DNA of 64,000 nt, taken from positions 75,718-139,717 of the forward strand of contig PHEE01000013.1 of the NCBI GenBank assembly GCA_002842855.1, read 5' to 3'. This document shows, piece after piece, positions 17,480 through 28,084 of the stretch. The stretch is from Alphaproteobacteria bacterium HGW-Alphaproteobacteria-4 (GTDB taxonomy: Bacteria > Pseudomonadota > Alphaproteobacteria > Rhodobacterales > Rhodobacteraceae). The translations under genes were made by a program, and so were the position numbers. The notes beneath the pieces were generated by a model. That model had not been told where the DNA came from and did not search any database. It saw nothing but the letters and a program-made list of their open reading frames with translations. Each line of letters starts with the position of its first letter. Position 1 is the stretch's first letter.

Positions 17480-18454
17480 ATGGCATTCCGTCTGAAATTT
17501 GTGCCCGAGCACACCAAGATCGATTTCTTCCGCTGGCAGGCGGGCACCTTCGGGTTTTCTGTGCTGATGGTGCTGGTCTCGGTGGTGCTGATCATCACCA
17601 TGGGCCTCAATTTCGGCATCGATTTTCGGGGCGGCACCACGATCCGCACAGAAACATCCTCGGCCATCGACGTCGGGGCCTACCGGTCTGCCGTTGCGCC
17701 GCTGAACCTTGGCGATGTTTCGATAACGGAAGTATTCGACCCCACCTTTGGTGCCGACAAGCACGTGGCAATGATCCGCGTTCAGGCACAGGAAGGCGCC
17801 GAAAGTGCCACGCCCGAACTGGTCGCGGCAGTCGAAGCGGCGCTGAAGGGCGCTGACCCGGCGGTTGTGTTTGCCTCGGTGGAATCGGTTGGGCCGAAGG
17901 TTTCGGGCGAGCTGATCCAGACCGCGTTGCTGGCGGTTTTCGGCGCCACAACCGCGATTTTGTTCTACATCTGGCTGCGGTTCGAGTGGCAATATGCGGT
18001 GGGCGCTGTTGCCGCGCTGGTGCACGATGTCGTGGTCACGGTCGGTATCTTCTCCGTGTTGCAACTCAAGTTCGATCTGTCGATCATCGCGGCGCTGCTG
18101 ACAATTCTGGGCTATTCGATCAACGATACCGTGGTGGTGTTCGACCGGCTGCGCGAGAACCTTGTGAAATACAAGGTGATGCCGCTGCGCGATGTGATGA
18201 ACATTTCGGTCAACGAAACCCTTTCGCGCACCGTGATGACTTCGGGTACCACGCTGATCGCGCTGATAGCACTTCTGGTGCTGGGTGGCGATGTGATCCG
18301 CGGCTTCGTGTTCGCGATGACCTGGGGCGTGGTGGTGGGCACCTATTCGTCGGTCTTTGTTGCCAAGAACCTTGTTCTCTACCTCGGCGTGAACCGCGAA
18401 CCCCGCAAACCTGCCGCTGGCCCCGAGGCGGAGGGCTTTGATGCAGTTCCCTGA
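17480..18454 (+). CDS. secF: Protein translocase subunit SecF
   Basis: 324 residues: first helix, periplasmic domain beginning LNFGIDFRGGTTI (about 45-57), and five further membrane helices with the SecF signature YSINDTVVVFDRLREN. Partner of SecD. Its last 14 nt overlap the next gene, which shows tight coupling of the sec unit to the downstream genes. Confidence 0.96.
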   Translation: MAFRLKFVPEHTKIDFFRWQAGTFGFSVLMVLVSVVLIITMGLNFGIDFRGGTTIRTETSSAIDVGAYRSAVAPLNLGDVSITEVFDPTFGADKHVAMIRVQAQEGAESATPELVAAVEAALKGADPAVVFASVESVGPKVSGELIQTALLAVFGATTAILFYIWLRFEWQYAVGAVAALVHDVVVTVGIFSVLQLKFDLSIIAALLTILGYSINDTVVVFDRLRENLVKYKVMPLRDVMNISVNETLSRTVMTSGTTLIALIALLVLGGDVIRGFVFAMTWGVVVGTYSSVFVAKNLVLYLGVNREPRKPAAGPEAEGFDAVP

Positions 18455-18809
18455 GGCCGATTTTGGCACAGGCCTGCCGATCGACAGCATCGGGCCGGGT
18501 TTCTTCCGCGTCGCGGGCGAGGTGCTGCGCGGCCCGATTTTGATCCATGGCGGTGGCGTTGCCACTTGGGGCGGGCTTGACGATATCGCGCCGTTCGCAG
18601 ATCTGAAAAAGGCCGTCGATCTGGTGATTATCGGCACTGGTGCCACTGCGGCGCCGCTTCCGCCCGCGTTGAAGCGCGAGTTGGCAGTTGCGGGTCTGAT
18701 GTTCGACGCAATGGGAACCGCTGTTGCCGCGCGCAGTTACAACCACATTCTGGCCGAAGGCCGCCGTATTGCCGCAGCCTTGATGCCGCTGCCCGAAGTC
18801 GGGGTCTGA
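18441..18809 (+). CDS. Mth938-like domain protein (DUF498)
   Basis: 122-residue cytoplasmic protein of the Mth938/NDUFAF3-like family, which very often follows secF in Alphaproteobacteria. Typical segments are [29 protein letters not shown] and [20 protein letters not shown]. The eukaryotic relative NDUFAF3 helps assemble respiratory complex I; a matching bacterial role is inference. The ATG at 18441 is preceded by GGAGGG, inside the secF coding end. Confidence 0.85.
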   Translation: MQFPEADFGTGLPIDSIGPGFFRVAGEVLRGPILIHGGGVATWGGLDDIAPFADLKKAVDLVIIGTGATAAPLPPALKRELAVAGLMFDAMGTAVAARSYNHILAEGRRIAAALMPLPEVGV

Positions 18810-18811
18810 GC

Positions 18812-19450
18812 GTGGCGGCACTGCTTGCCATCGAGGCCTTGGCGGTAGCGCGCGGTGGCATCGCGATTCTCGAAAGGGTGGAGTTTTCGCTTTCCGCCGG
18901 GCAGGCACTGGTTTTGCGCGGCCCCAACGGATGCGGCAAGACCACGCTTTTGCGCACCATCGCGGGGCTGCAACCACCGCTTGCAGGGCGTATCGAGGCG
19001 GCCCCCGATGCCATCGCCTATGCAGCGCACGCAGACGGGCTGAAGGCCACGCTGAGCGTAAGCGAGAACCTTCAGTTCTGGGCGGCTGTTTATGGTCAAT
19101 CAAACCGGGTCGCGTCGGCGCTTGCCGAAATGAACCTTGAAGCGCTTGCGCAGCGCGCCGCCATGAGCCTTTCTGCCGGGCAGAAACGCCGCCTTGGCCT
19201 CGCCCGGCTGTTGGTGACCGGGCGCCCGGTCTGGGTGCTCGATGAGCCAACGATTTCGCTCGATGCCGCCTCGGTCGCGCTTTTCGCAAACGCGCTGCGC
19301 GCCCATCTTGCCTTGGGCGGCGCGGCACTGATTGCCACCCATATCGATATCGGGCTGGCCGAGGCGGTGACGCTTGACCTTACGCCCCTCAAGGCGCGTG
19401 CGCCGCAAGATGGCGGCGCGTCGGGCGGATTTGATGAGGCTTTCGCATGA
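18812..19450 (+). CDS. ccmA: Heme exporter ATP-binding protein CcmA
   Basis: 212-residue ABC ATPase: Walker [15 protein letters not shown] (about 45-58), signature [14 protein letters not shown], Walker B WVLDEP. CcmA drives release of holo-CcmE from the CcmBCD complex in System I cytochrome c maturation. GTG start at 18812, 2 nt after the previous stop; overlaps ccmB by 4 nt. Confidence 0.93.
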   Translation: MAALLAIEALAVARGGIAILERVEFSLSAGQALVLRGPNGCGKTTLLRTIAGLQPPLAGRIEAAPDAIAYAAHADGLKATLSVSENLQFWAAVYGQSNRVASALAEMNLEALAQRAAMSLSAGQKRRLGLARLLVTGRPVWVLDEPTISLDAASVALFANALRAHLALGGAALIATHIDIGLAEAVTLDLTPLKARAPQDGGASGGFDEAFA

Positions 19451-20103
19451 TCGCGCTTTTGCTGCGGGATCTGAGGCTGGCGGTGCGGGCAGGGGGCGGC
19501 TTTGGCCTGTCGCTGGCATTCTTTCTGATCGTCACCGTGCTGGTGCCGTTCGGCGTTGGCCCCGAAGGCGGCACGCTGGCACGAATCGCGCCGGGGATTC
19601 TCTGGGTCGGGGCGCTTCTGGCCTGCCTCTTGTCGCTTGACCGCATCTACGCGCTCGATTTCGAGGATGGTTCGCTTGATCTTCTGGCCACCGCGCCGAT
19701 TCCGATGGAAGCGGTGGTGAGCGTTAAGGCGCTGGCGCATTGGCTGACCACAGGGCTGCCGCTGGTGCTGGCGGCGCCGGTTTTCGGGGTGCTCTTGCAC
19801 TTGCCTGGACCTGCCTATTTCTGGCTGGTGATTTCGCTTGCGGTGGGCACCCCGGCGCTGTCGGTGCTCGGGGCTTTTGGCGCCGCGCTGACGGTCGGGT
19901 TGAAGCGGGGCGGGCTGCTGCTGTCGCTGCTGGTGCTGCCGCTATATGTGCCGACCCTGATCTTCGGCGCCGAACTGATTGCGCGCGGTTCTGCGGGGGG
20001 CGCCACCGCAACGCCGCTTTTGATGCTGGCGGGCATTACAGCCGCCACGGTGGCGCTGGTGCCATTTGCTGCCGCCGCTGCCATTCGGGTCAATCTGCGC
20101 TAG
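19447..20103 (+). CDS. ccmB: Heme exporter membrane protein CcmB
   Basis: 218 residues with about six hydrophobic helices and the characteristic CcmB N-terminus ([17 protein letters not shown]) and EDGSLDLL motif (about 75-82). It is the membrane partner of CcmA in the heme-handling complex. ATGA overlap with ccmA. A 63-nt gap to ccmC follows. Confidence 0.93.
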   Translation: MIALLLRDLRLAVRAGGGFGLSLAFFLIVTVLVPFGVGPEGGTLARIAPGILWVGALLACLLSLDRIYALDFEDGSLDLLATAPIPMEAVVSVKALAHWLTTGLPLVLAAPVFGVLLHLPGPAYFWLVISLAVGTPALSVLGAFGAALTVGLKRGGLLLSLLVLPLYVPTLIFGAELIARGSAGGATATPLLMLAGITAATVALVPFAAAAAIRVNLR

Positions 20104-20166
20104 AGATTGCCTGCGGTGACGTGATAGTGAGTTGAGCGCACGCGACGAGAAAGGTAGCCAAGCCCC

Positions 20167-20895
20167 ATGTCGATCTGGGAATATGCCAATCCGAAGAAGT
20201 TCATGCAGACCTCGGCGTGGGCCTTGCCCTGGTTCACGGGGCTGGCGGCGATCACGCTGGTGACGGGTCTTGTCTGGGGCTTCTTCTTTACCCCCGAAGC
20301 CGCCAACTTTGGCACCACCGTGAAGATCATCTACATTCACGTGCCAAGCGCGATGATGGCGATCAACATCTGGGTGATGATGCTGGTCACTTCGCTGATC
20401 TGGCTGATCCGCCGCCACCATGTATCAGCGCTTGCCGCCAAGGCAGCCGCCCCGGTCGGGCTGGTGATGACGCTGATTGCGCTTTTCACCGGCGCGATCT
20501 GGGGCCAGCCGATGTGGGGCACCTGGTGGGAGTGGGACCCGAGGCTGACCTCGTTTCTGATCCTTGGCCTCTTCTACCTTGGCTATATCGCGCTCTGGCA
20601 AGCCATCGACAACCCCGACACCGCCGCCGATCTGACCGGGGTGCTGTGCCTTGTCGGCTCGGTCTTCGCGCTGCTCAGCCGCTATGCCGTGAACTTCTGG
20701 AATCAGGGCCTGCATCAGGGCGCCAGCCTGTCGGTGGACAAGCAGGAAAACGTTTCCGACGTCTACTGGTATCCGCTGCTGTTTTGCATCGCCGGATTCA
20801 TATTGTTGTTCATCGTGCTGGTTCTGGTCCGGACCCGCACCGAAGTGCGCTCGCGCCGTCTGAAGGCGCTGGAAGCGCGGGAGAGGCTGGCATGA
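20167..20895 (+). CDS. ccmC: Heme exporter/lyase subunit CcmC
   Basis: 242 residues, six membrane helices, and the tryptophan-rich heme-handling motif WGTWWEWDPRLTS in the periplasmic loop, with conserved His residues on either side. CcmC loads heme onto the chaperone CcmE. Starts MSIWEYANPKKF at 20167. ATGA overlap with ccmD. Confidence 0.95.
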   Translation: MSIWEYANPKKFMQTSAWALPWFTGLAAITLVTGLVWGFFFTPEAANFGTTVKIIYIHVPSAMMAINIWVMMLVTSLIWLIRRHHVSALAAKAAAPVGLVMTLIALFTGAIWGQPMWGTWWEWDPRLTSFLILGLFYLGYIALWQAIDNPDTAADLTGVLCLVGSVFALLSRYAVNFWNQGLHQGASLSVDKQENVSDVYWYPLLFCIAGFILLFIVLVLVRTRTEVRSRRLKALEARERLA

Positions 20896-21053
20896 TGCCT
20901 GAACTTGGCAAATACGCGGTGTCGGTGATGAGCGCTTATGGCGTGACCGTGGTGCTGCTTGTGGGCATCGTGGCACAGTCGCTTTGGCGCGCCGCGCGGG
21001 TGCGGCGCGCGCTGGAGGCACAGGAACAGCGAACGGGTGCGCACAATGGCTAG
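20892..21053 (+). CDS. ccmD: Heme exporter small subunit CcmD
   Basis: A 53-residue protein with one membrane helix (about 9-31, VSVMSAYGVTVVLLVGIVAQ) and a basic cytoplasmic tail, as in CcmD, which holds CcmE in the CcmABC complex. It overlaps ccmC by 4 nt and ccmG by 8 nt. Easily missed because of its size; identity rests mostly on position and topology. Confidence 0.88.
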   Translation: MMPELGKYAVSVMSAYGVTVVLLVGIVAQSLWRAARVRRALEAQEQRTGAHNG

Positions 21054-21579
21054 AATCGCACCGCTGATGCTCGTGCCGCCGTTGGTGTTTGCGGCGCTGG
21101 CAGGGATGTTCGTATGGGGCATGAGCCGCGACGATCCGCGCCAGTTGCCTTCGGCGCTGATCGGGCAGGTGGCGCCCGCGCTGGTGGTAACCCCGCTTGC
21201 CGATCTGCCGCCGCTGACCAGTGCCGTGTTGAACGATGGCACCGTGAAGCTGGTGAACTTCTGGGCAAGCTGGTGCGCGCCCTGCCGGTTGGAGCACCCG
21301 CAACTGACCGCGCTGTCGGCCGAGGGGATTCCGGTTTACGGTGTCAATTACAAGGATGAACCCGAGGCGGCGCTAAAGTTTCTGGCCGAACTGGGCAACC
21401 CCTACGCGCAGATCGGGGCCGATCGCAACGGTCTTGATACCGCCGTGAACTGGGGCGTTTACGGGGTGCCGGAAACCTTTGTGATCAACGGGCAGGGGCA
21501 GGTGCTGTACCGCTTTGCCGGGGCGCTGACACCCAATATCGTCGAGTTTCGCATCCGCGAGCATTTCGCGGCGAAATAG
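21046..21579 (+). CDS. ccmG: Periplasmic thiol:disulfide oxidoreductase CcmG/DsbE
   Basis: 177 residues: N-terminal membrane anchor (about 6-25), then a thioredoxin fold with active site WASWCAPC and the GVYGVPETFVI cis-Pro region. It reduces apocytochrome c cysteines for heme attachment. Last gene of the ccmABCDG run, followed by a strong terminator; no further ccm genes follow. Confidence 0.94.
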   Translation: MARIAPLMLVPPLVFAALAGMFVWGMSRDDPRQLPSALIGQVAPALVVTPLADLPPLTSAVLNDGTVKLVNFWASWCAPCRLEHPQLTALSAEGIPVYGVNYKDEPEAALKFLAELGNPYAQIGADRNGLDTAVNWGVYGVPETFVINGQGQVLYRFAGALTPNIVEFRIREHFAAK

Positions 21580-21599
21580 GCGCGCCATGGCAGACAGCA

Positions 21600-21627
21600 A
21601 AAGGCCCCGGATCGCTCCGGGGCCTTT
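21600..21627. terminator. Bidirectional intrinsic terminator between ccmG and acnA
   Basis: Perfect 12-bp stem AAAGGCCCCGGA / TCCGGGGCCTTT with a 4-nt loop (TCGC), A- and T-tracts on the two sides. The genes converge here (ccmG on +, acnA on -), so it can terminate both. Confidence 0.9.
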
Positions 21628-21647
21628 CGTCATTTCTGGCGCTTGGC

Positions 21648-24338
<2,691 letters not shown>

Positions 24339-24416
24339 GGGCGGCCTCCCGAGGCGCTTATGGGGATGCCTGCTTTTGCCGCATCCGGTACCGGCAATCA
24401 AGGGGGGCGTGCACTA

Positions 24417-24437
24417 TTTGTATACCATTGTGCACAA
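24417..24437. promoter_or_regulatory. Candidate operator in the acnA/DUF1223 divergent region
   Basis: Two TTGT-N2-AC half-sites face each other: TTGTATAC (24418-24425) and, on the other strand, TTGTGCAC; the second sits in a perfect 10-bp palindrome TTGTGCACAA (24428-24437). The 20-bp unit matches its own reverse complement at 14 of 20 positions and is the only AT-rich spot in the region. The form resembles GntR-family (FadR-type) operators. Confidence 0.45.
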
Positions 24438-24540
24438 ATTTGGGTGAGCATGCCACGCCCACGCCCCGGTCGCAAAACCTTGATTGGCAAAGGCAGCACG
24501 AGGCGCTTAGGTAGATTGCGAAGTTGAGGGTGAATTGACC

Positions 24541-25281
24541 ATGAAACAGGCAGTGATCGGGGCGGGATTAGGCATCTGGCTTGCGCTCGCGGGGCAGGCC
24601 ACGGCCCAGATTTCTGGCACCGCCGCGCGGCAGGTGGTGGTTGAGCTGTTCACCTCGCAGGGGTGTTCCTCGTGCCCGCCTGCCGATGCGCTTTTGCATG
24701 AAATCGCACAAGACACGAACATTCTCGCGTTGTCGCTGCATGTCGATTACTGGGACTATCTTGGTTGGGTCGATGAACTTGCACTGCCAGCGTTTACCGC
24801 ACGGCAAAAAGCCTATGCCTATGCCGCGGGGGCGCGCGCTGTTTATACGCCGCAGATGATCGTGGGTGGCGTGCAGGCCATGAACGGTGCTGACCGCGGC
24901 GAGGTGTTTGCCCGCATTGCCGAACATGCGATTGCCCCGGCGCAGGTGCATTTGCGGATTACCCGAGATGCGAAAGGTTGGCTGATTGAGGCAGAAGCCG
25001 AGCCGCCGTTGAGCGAAGGGGCGGTTGTGCAGATCGTGCGGTATCGGCCCGAGATCGAGGTTGTCATTTCGCGCGGCGAGAATGCCGGTCGGCACGCCGC
25101 CTATGCAAATGTCGTAACGGAATGGGCGAGCGTTGCCGAATGGGACGGGCGCGCGCCGATGCGGTTCGAGGCGGTTCTGGCGGGGTCTGACCGTGCGGCG
25201 GTGATCGTGCAATCGCTGCGGCAGGGCGGCAAATACGCGACCCTGCCGGGCCCGGTCCTTGCCGCAGCCCGGCTGGAGTGA
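24541..25281 (+). CDS. DUF1223 secreted thioredoxin-like protein
   Basis: 246 residues with a signal peptide (about 1-22, ending GQATAQ). The DUF1223 hallmark VVELFTSQGCSSCPPAD carries a CxxC pair in a thioredoxin-like fold, followed by LALSLHVDYWDYLGW and ARQKAYA. The family is periplasmic and of unproven function; a redox role is inferred from the CxxC. Starts at ATG 24541 (a TTG two codons earlier is also possible). Divergent from acnA. Confidence 0.88.
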   Translation: MKQAVIGAGLGIWLALAGQATAQISGTAARQVVVELFTSQGCSSCPPADALLHEIAQDTNILALSLHVDYWDYLGWVDELALPAFTARQKAYAYAAGARAVYTPQMIVGGVQAMNGADRGEVFARIAEHAIAPAQVHLRITRDAKGWLIEAEAEPPLSEGAVVQIVRYRPEIEVVISRGENAGRHAAYANVVTEWASVAEWDGRAPMRFEAVLAGSDRAAVIVQSLRQGGKYATLPGPVLAAARLE

Positions 25282-25290
25282 TCGGCGACG

Positions 25291-26148
25291 CTACCGCGCG
25301 CCGACACGCCAGCGCCGTGTGATCCAGAACCACTGCCCGATATGCGCGCGCACCTGACGTTCGAGGCTGTCGTTCAGCGCCTGCGTCATCTCTTCGGGGG
25401 TGCCCGGCGGTATCGGGCCTTCTATCACCAGTTCGAAACTCAGCCCGTCGGGTTGGCGCACACCGTAGAAGGGCAGCAGCAGCGCATCGTATTTGATCGC
25501 CATTTCTGCGGCAGAGGTGGCGGTCTTTGCCGGATGGCCCAAAAAGCGCAACACGGCACCACTTTCCTTGTGCTGGTCAATCAACATGCCGACCATGCCG
25601 CCCTGGCGCACATGCTGCAGCATTTCGGCAAGGCCGCGGCGCCCGCGCGGAAAGATCGGATCACTGATGGCGGCAATCGCGGCGCGGTAATGCGCATCGA
25701 AATGCATATTTGGAAAGGGGCGGTAGAGCGCCCCGACCGCCTGCCCGCGCGCCCCGAGCCATGAGCGCAGCACATCATAATTGCCGAAATGACCCGATAC
25801 AAATACCACCGCGCGGCCCGAGCGCTGCGCCGCCTCCACCGCAGCGAACCCTTCGCCACGGGTGGGCGAGGCGGCGGCACGACGCTTGAATTCAGCGCCC
25901 GAATAGGTCTCGATCAGGGTGCGCCCGATGTTGTCGCAAACCGCGCGGGTCAGGCCGCGCACCTCGCGCGGCGACATTTCAGGGTGGATCAGCGCAAGAT
26001 TGGTGCGCACCCGGCGCCCGTAACCGGCAATCGGGCCGATCAGATGCGCCACCACCCAGCCGAAAAACCGCACCCGCGCGCGGTAGGGCAGCGCCATTGC
26101 GATGCCCACAAGCAGGCGAAAGACCAGGTTGGAAAGGGTATCGCGCAA
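25291..26148 (-). CDS. LpxL/HtrB-family acyltransferase, copy 1
   Basis: 285 residues, lysophospholipid/lipid A acyltransferase family. Hydrophobic N-terminus, catalytic HX4D motif His120-Asp125 (VSGHFGNYDV) and the IFPRGRRGL and LIDQH segments. It probably adds a secondary acyl chain to lipid A; acting on another lipid (for example ornithine lipid) cannot be excluded. Lies 51 nt downstream of a close paralogue in the same orientation. Confidence 0.87.
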   Translation of the reverse strand: MRDTLSNLVFRLLVGIAMALPYRARVRFFGWVVAHLIGPIAGYGRRVRTNLALIHPEMSPREVRGLTRAVCDNIGRTLIETYSGAEFKRRAAASPTRGEGFAAVEAAQRSGRAVVFVSGHFGNYDVLRSWLGARGQAVGALYRPFPNMHFDAHYRAAIAAISDPIFPRGRRGLAEMLQHVRQGGMVGMLIDQHKESGAVLRFLGHPAKTATSAAEMAIKYDALLLPFYGVRQPDGLSFELVIEGPIPPGTPEEMTQALNDSLERQVRAHIGQWFWITRRWRVGAR

Positions 26149-26199
26149 GGTTCCTCCGGCGGGATTGGCCCAAGCATGTTTAGGGCCCGATGCACCGGA

Positions 26200-27153
26200 T
26201 CACAAGCGCTGACGACGCCCGACGGGGGCAGGGGGCGTTGCGTCACCGGCGCCATCCTCCCCCGCGCCGGTATCGCCCGGCCGCCAGCGCCGGTGCGCCC
26301 AGAGCCATTGGCCCGGGTGCGCGCGGATCTGGCGCTCAAGGCTGTCGTTCAGCGCCTGCATCATCGCCTCGGGGGTGGAATGGGGCACCGGCGCCTCGGT
26401 GAAAAGATCGAAGTCAAGCCCGTCGGCGCGGCGCAGCGCGTAGATCGGAATGACCGGTGCATGGTATTTCAGCGCAAGCTCGGCAACCGAAAGCGTGGTG
26501 AAGGTGGGGCGCCCGAACTGGCGCAGCATGGCGCCGCTGGGCGGGTGCTGATCGAACAGCAACGCCAGCACACCGCCGCCGCGCAGAAACCGCAGCATCT
26601 CGCCCAGGCCCTGGCGCCCGCGCGCGAAAAGGGGTGACGAAATCTGCCCCATCGCGCGCACATAATGGGTGTTTACCCAAGGGTTGCTGGCGGGCCGGTA
26701 AAGCCCCCCGACCCGGTAGCCCGCTTGCGACAGGGTGCCACGGCAGACATCGTAATTGCCGATATGGCCCGAAACGATGATGACCGGGCGCCCTGCGGCT
26801 TGCGCCTCGGCCAGCGCCGCCATGCCCGGCCCTTCGGGCAGGCGGCCCGCGAAGCGCGCCAGAAATTCGGGCCCCGAGTAGGATTCGATCACCGCCCGCC
26901 CGGCATTGTCGAGCGAGGCGCGCGCCAGCCGCCGCCGCTCGGCCTCGGGCAGTTCCGGCAGCGCCAGCGCAAGGCTTGCGCGGGCGCGGCGGTTATAGCC
27001 CGCAAGCGGCCCCAGCACCCGCGCCATCAGCCAGCCCGCCAGCGGCACCCGCCAGCGGTAGGGCAGCGCCAGCATGGCGCCGGTGAAGGCGCGCGCCAGC
27101 AGGTTCACCAGCCAGTTGGCGACCGTTTTGCCTGTGGGTGCTGTTTCCGTCAT
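26200..27153 (-). CDS. LpxL/HtrB-family acyltransferase, copy 2
   Basis: 317 residues, clearly paralogous to the neighbouring 285-residue protein along its whole length: ALPYR, SGHIGNYDV with HX4D at His130-Asp135, LFARGRQGLGEML, and the shared end EAMMQALNDSLERQIRAHPG. It has an extra C-terminal tail of about 25 residues. The start at 27153 overlaps the DMT transporter stop by 4 nt. The tandem suggests either two acylation steps or a redundant duplicate. Confidence 0.87.
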   Translation of the reverse strand: MTETAPTGKTVANWLVNLLARAFTGAMLALPYRWRVPLAGWLMARVLGPLAGYNRRARASLALALPELPEAERRRLARASLDNAGRAVIESYSGPEFLARFAGRLPEGPGMAALAEAQAAGRPVIIVSGHIGNYDVCRGTLSQAGYRVGGLYRPASNPWVNTHYVRAMGQISSPLFARGRQGLGEMLRFLRGGGVLALLFDQHPPSGAMLRQFGRPTFTTLSVAELALKYHAPVIPIYALRRADGLDFDLFTEAPVPHSTPEAMMQALNDSLERQIRAHPGQWLWAHRRWRPGDTGAGEDGAGDATPPAPVGRRQRL

Positions 27154-28022
27154 CGCTCTGCCCGTGCCTTGGCGCGTGCCAGTTGCGCCTCGCGCTGCCA
27201 GACATAAAGCCCCGCCGCCACGATCACAACCGCGCCAAGCACGGTCCAGCGGTCGGGCAACTGGCCAAAGAACAAGAACCCCCAGAGGCTGGAAAACACC
27301 AGCCCCATATAGCCGAACGGCGCCAATGCGCCCGCCTCGGCAATGCTGAAGGCGCGGATCAGCAGGCCCTGTGCCGCCGTGCCCAGAAGCCCCATGCCGA
27401 TGAACAACCAAAGGTCCGCGGCCGCGATTGGCTGCCAGAGGAATGGCAGCGCGAGGCTGCAAATTGCGGTGCCCACAAGCGCCGACCAGAGCATTGAGGT
27501 TGCCACCGAATCGCCGCGCAGCGCGCGCGTCAGCAGCGCGCCCGCCGAATAGGTGAAGGCCGCCGCAAGCGCCAGCAGCGCCGCCGGGTGCATCACCCCG
27601 GCGCCGGGCCGCAGAATGATCATGGCGCCGCAGAACGCGACCGCAATGCCCGCAAGCCGTCGCGGCCCAAGCCTTTCACCCAGAAAAAGCGCCGCCCCGA
27701 GCGTGATCAGCACCGGATTGACATCGGTCAGCGCCGCCGCTTCGGCAAGGCCGATGTAGCGGATCGACAAAAAGAACAGCGTCACGGTCAGTATCTGCGT
27801 CAGTGCGCGCCAGAATTGCATGCCCGGCTGGCGGCTTTTTATTAGACGCGGCAGGCGGGTGCGGAAGATCAGCGCCAGCACCACCGCGTTCACGGCAAAG
27901 CGCGCCCAGACCACCTGCCCGGTGTGATAGCGCGCGCCAAGGGTCTTGGCCGCCGCATCCATCAGCGCGAACATCATGAGCGCCAGCAGCAACAGCGCAA
28001 TCCCCTTGGTCTGCGGCGCCAT
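27150..28022 (-). CDS. EamA/DMT-superfamily transporter
   Basis: 290 residues with about ten hydrophobic helices in two EamA repeats (first about residues 5-135, second about 145-285). Substrate unknown. I favour the ATG at 28022: a longer frame from a TTG at 28088 would overlap the tkt stop and code across a GC-rich hairpin. Overlaps the downstream acyltransferase by 4 nt. Confidence 0.85.
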   Translation of the reverse strand: MAPQTKGIALLLLALMMFALMDAAAKTLGARYHTGQVVWARFAVNAVVLALIFRTRLPRLIKSRQPGMQFWRALTQILTVTLFFLSIRYIGLAEAAALTDVNPVLITLGAALFLGERLGPRRLAGIAVAFCGAMIILRPGAGVMHPAALLALAAAFTYSAGALLTRALRGDSVATSMLWSALVGTAICSLALPFLWQPIAAADLWLFIGMGLLGTAAQGLLIRAFSIAEAGALAPFGYMGLVFSSLWGFLFFGQLPDRWTVLGAVVIVAAGLYVWQREAQLARAKARAER

Positions 28023-28037
28023 GCCAGCAATGAACGA

Positions 28038-28054
28038 GGGGGCCCTGAGCCCCC
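28038..28054 (-). terminator. GC-rich hairpin downstream of tkt
   Basis: GGGGGC / GCCCCC with a 5-nt loop, 31 nt after the tkt stop and 16 nt before the preferred DMT start. No U-tract follows, so any termination would be weak or Rho-assisted. The same DNA would be coding if the DMT gene started at 28088. Confidence 0.4.
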
Positions 28055-28084
28055 CCGTTGCCGCCTCGCGGGTTTTGCGTGCGC

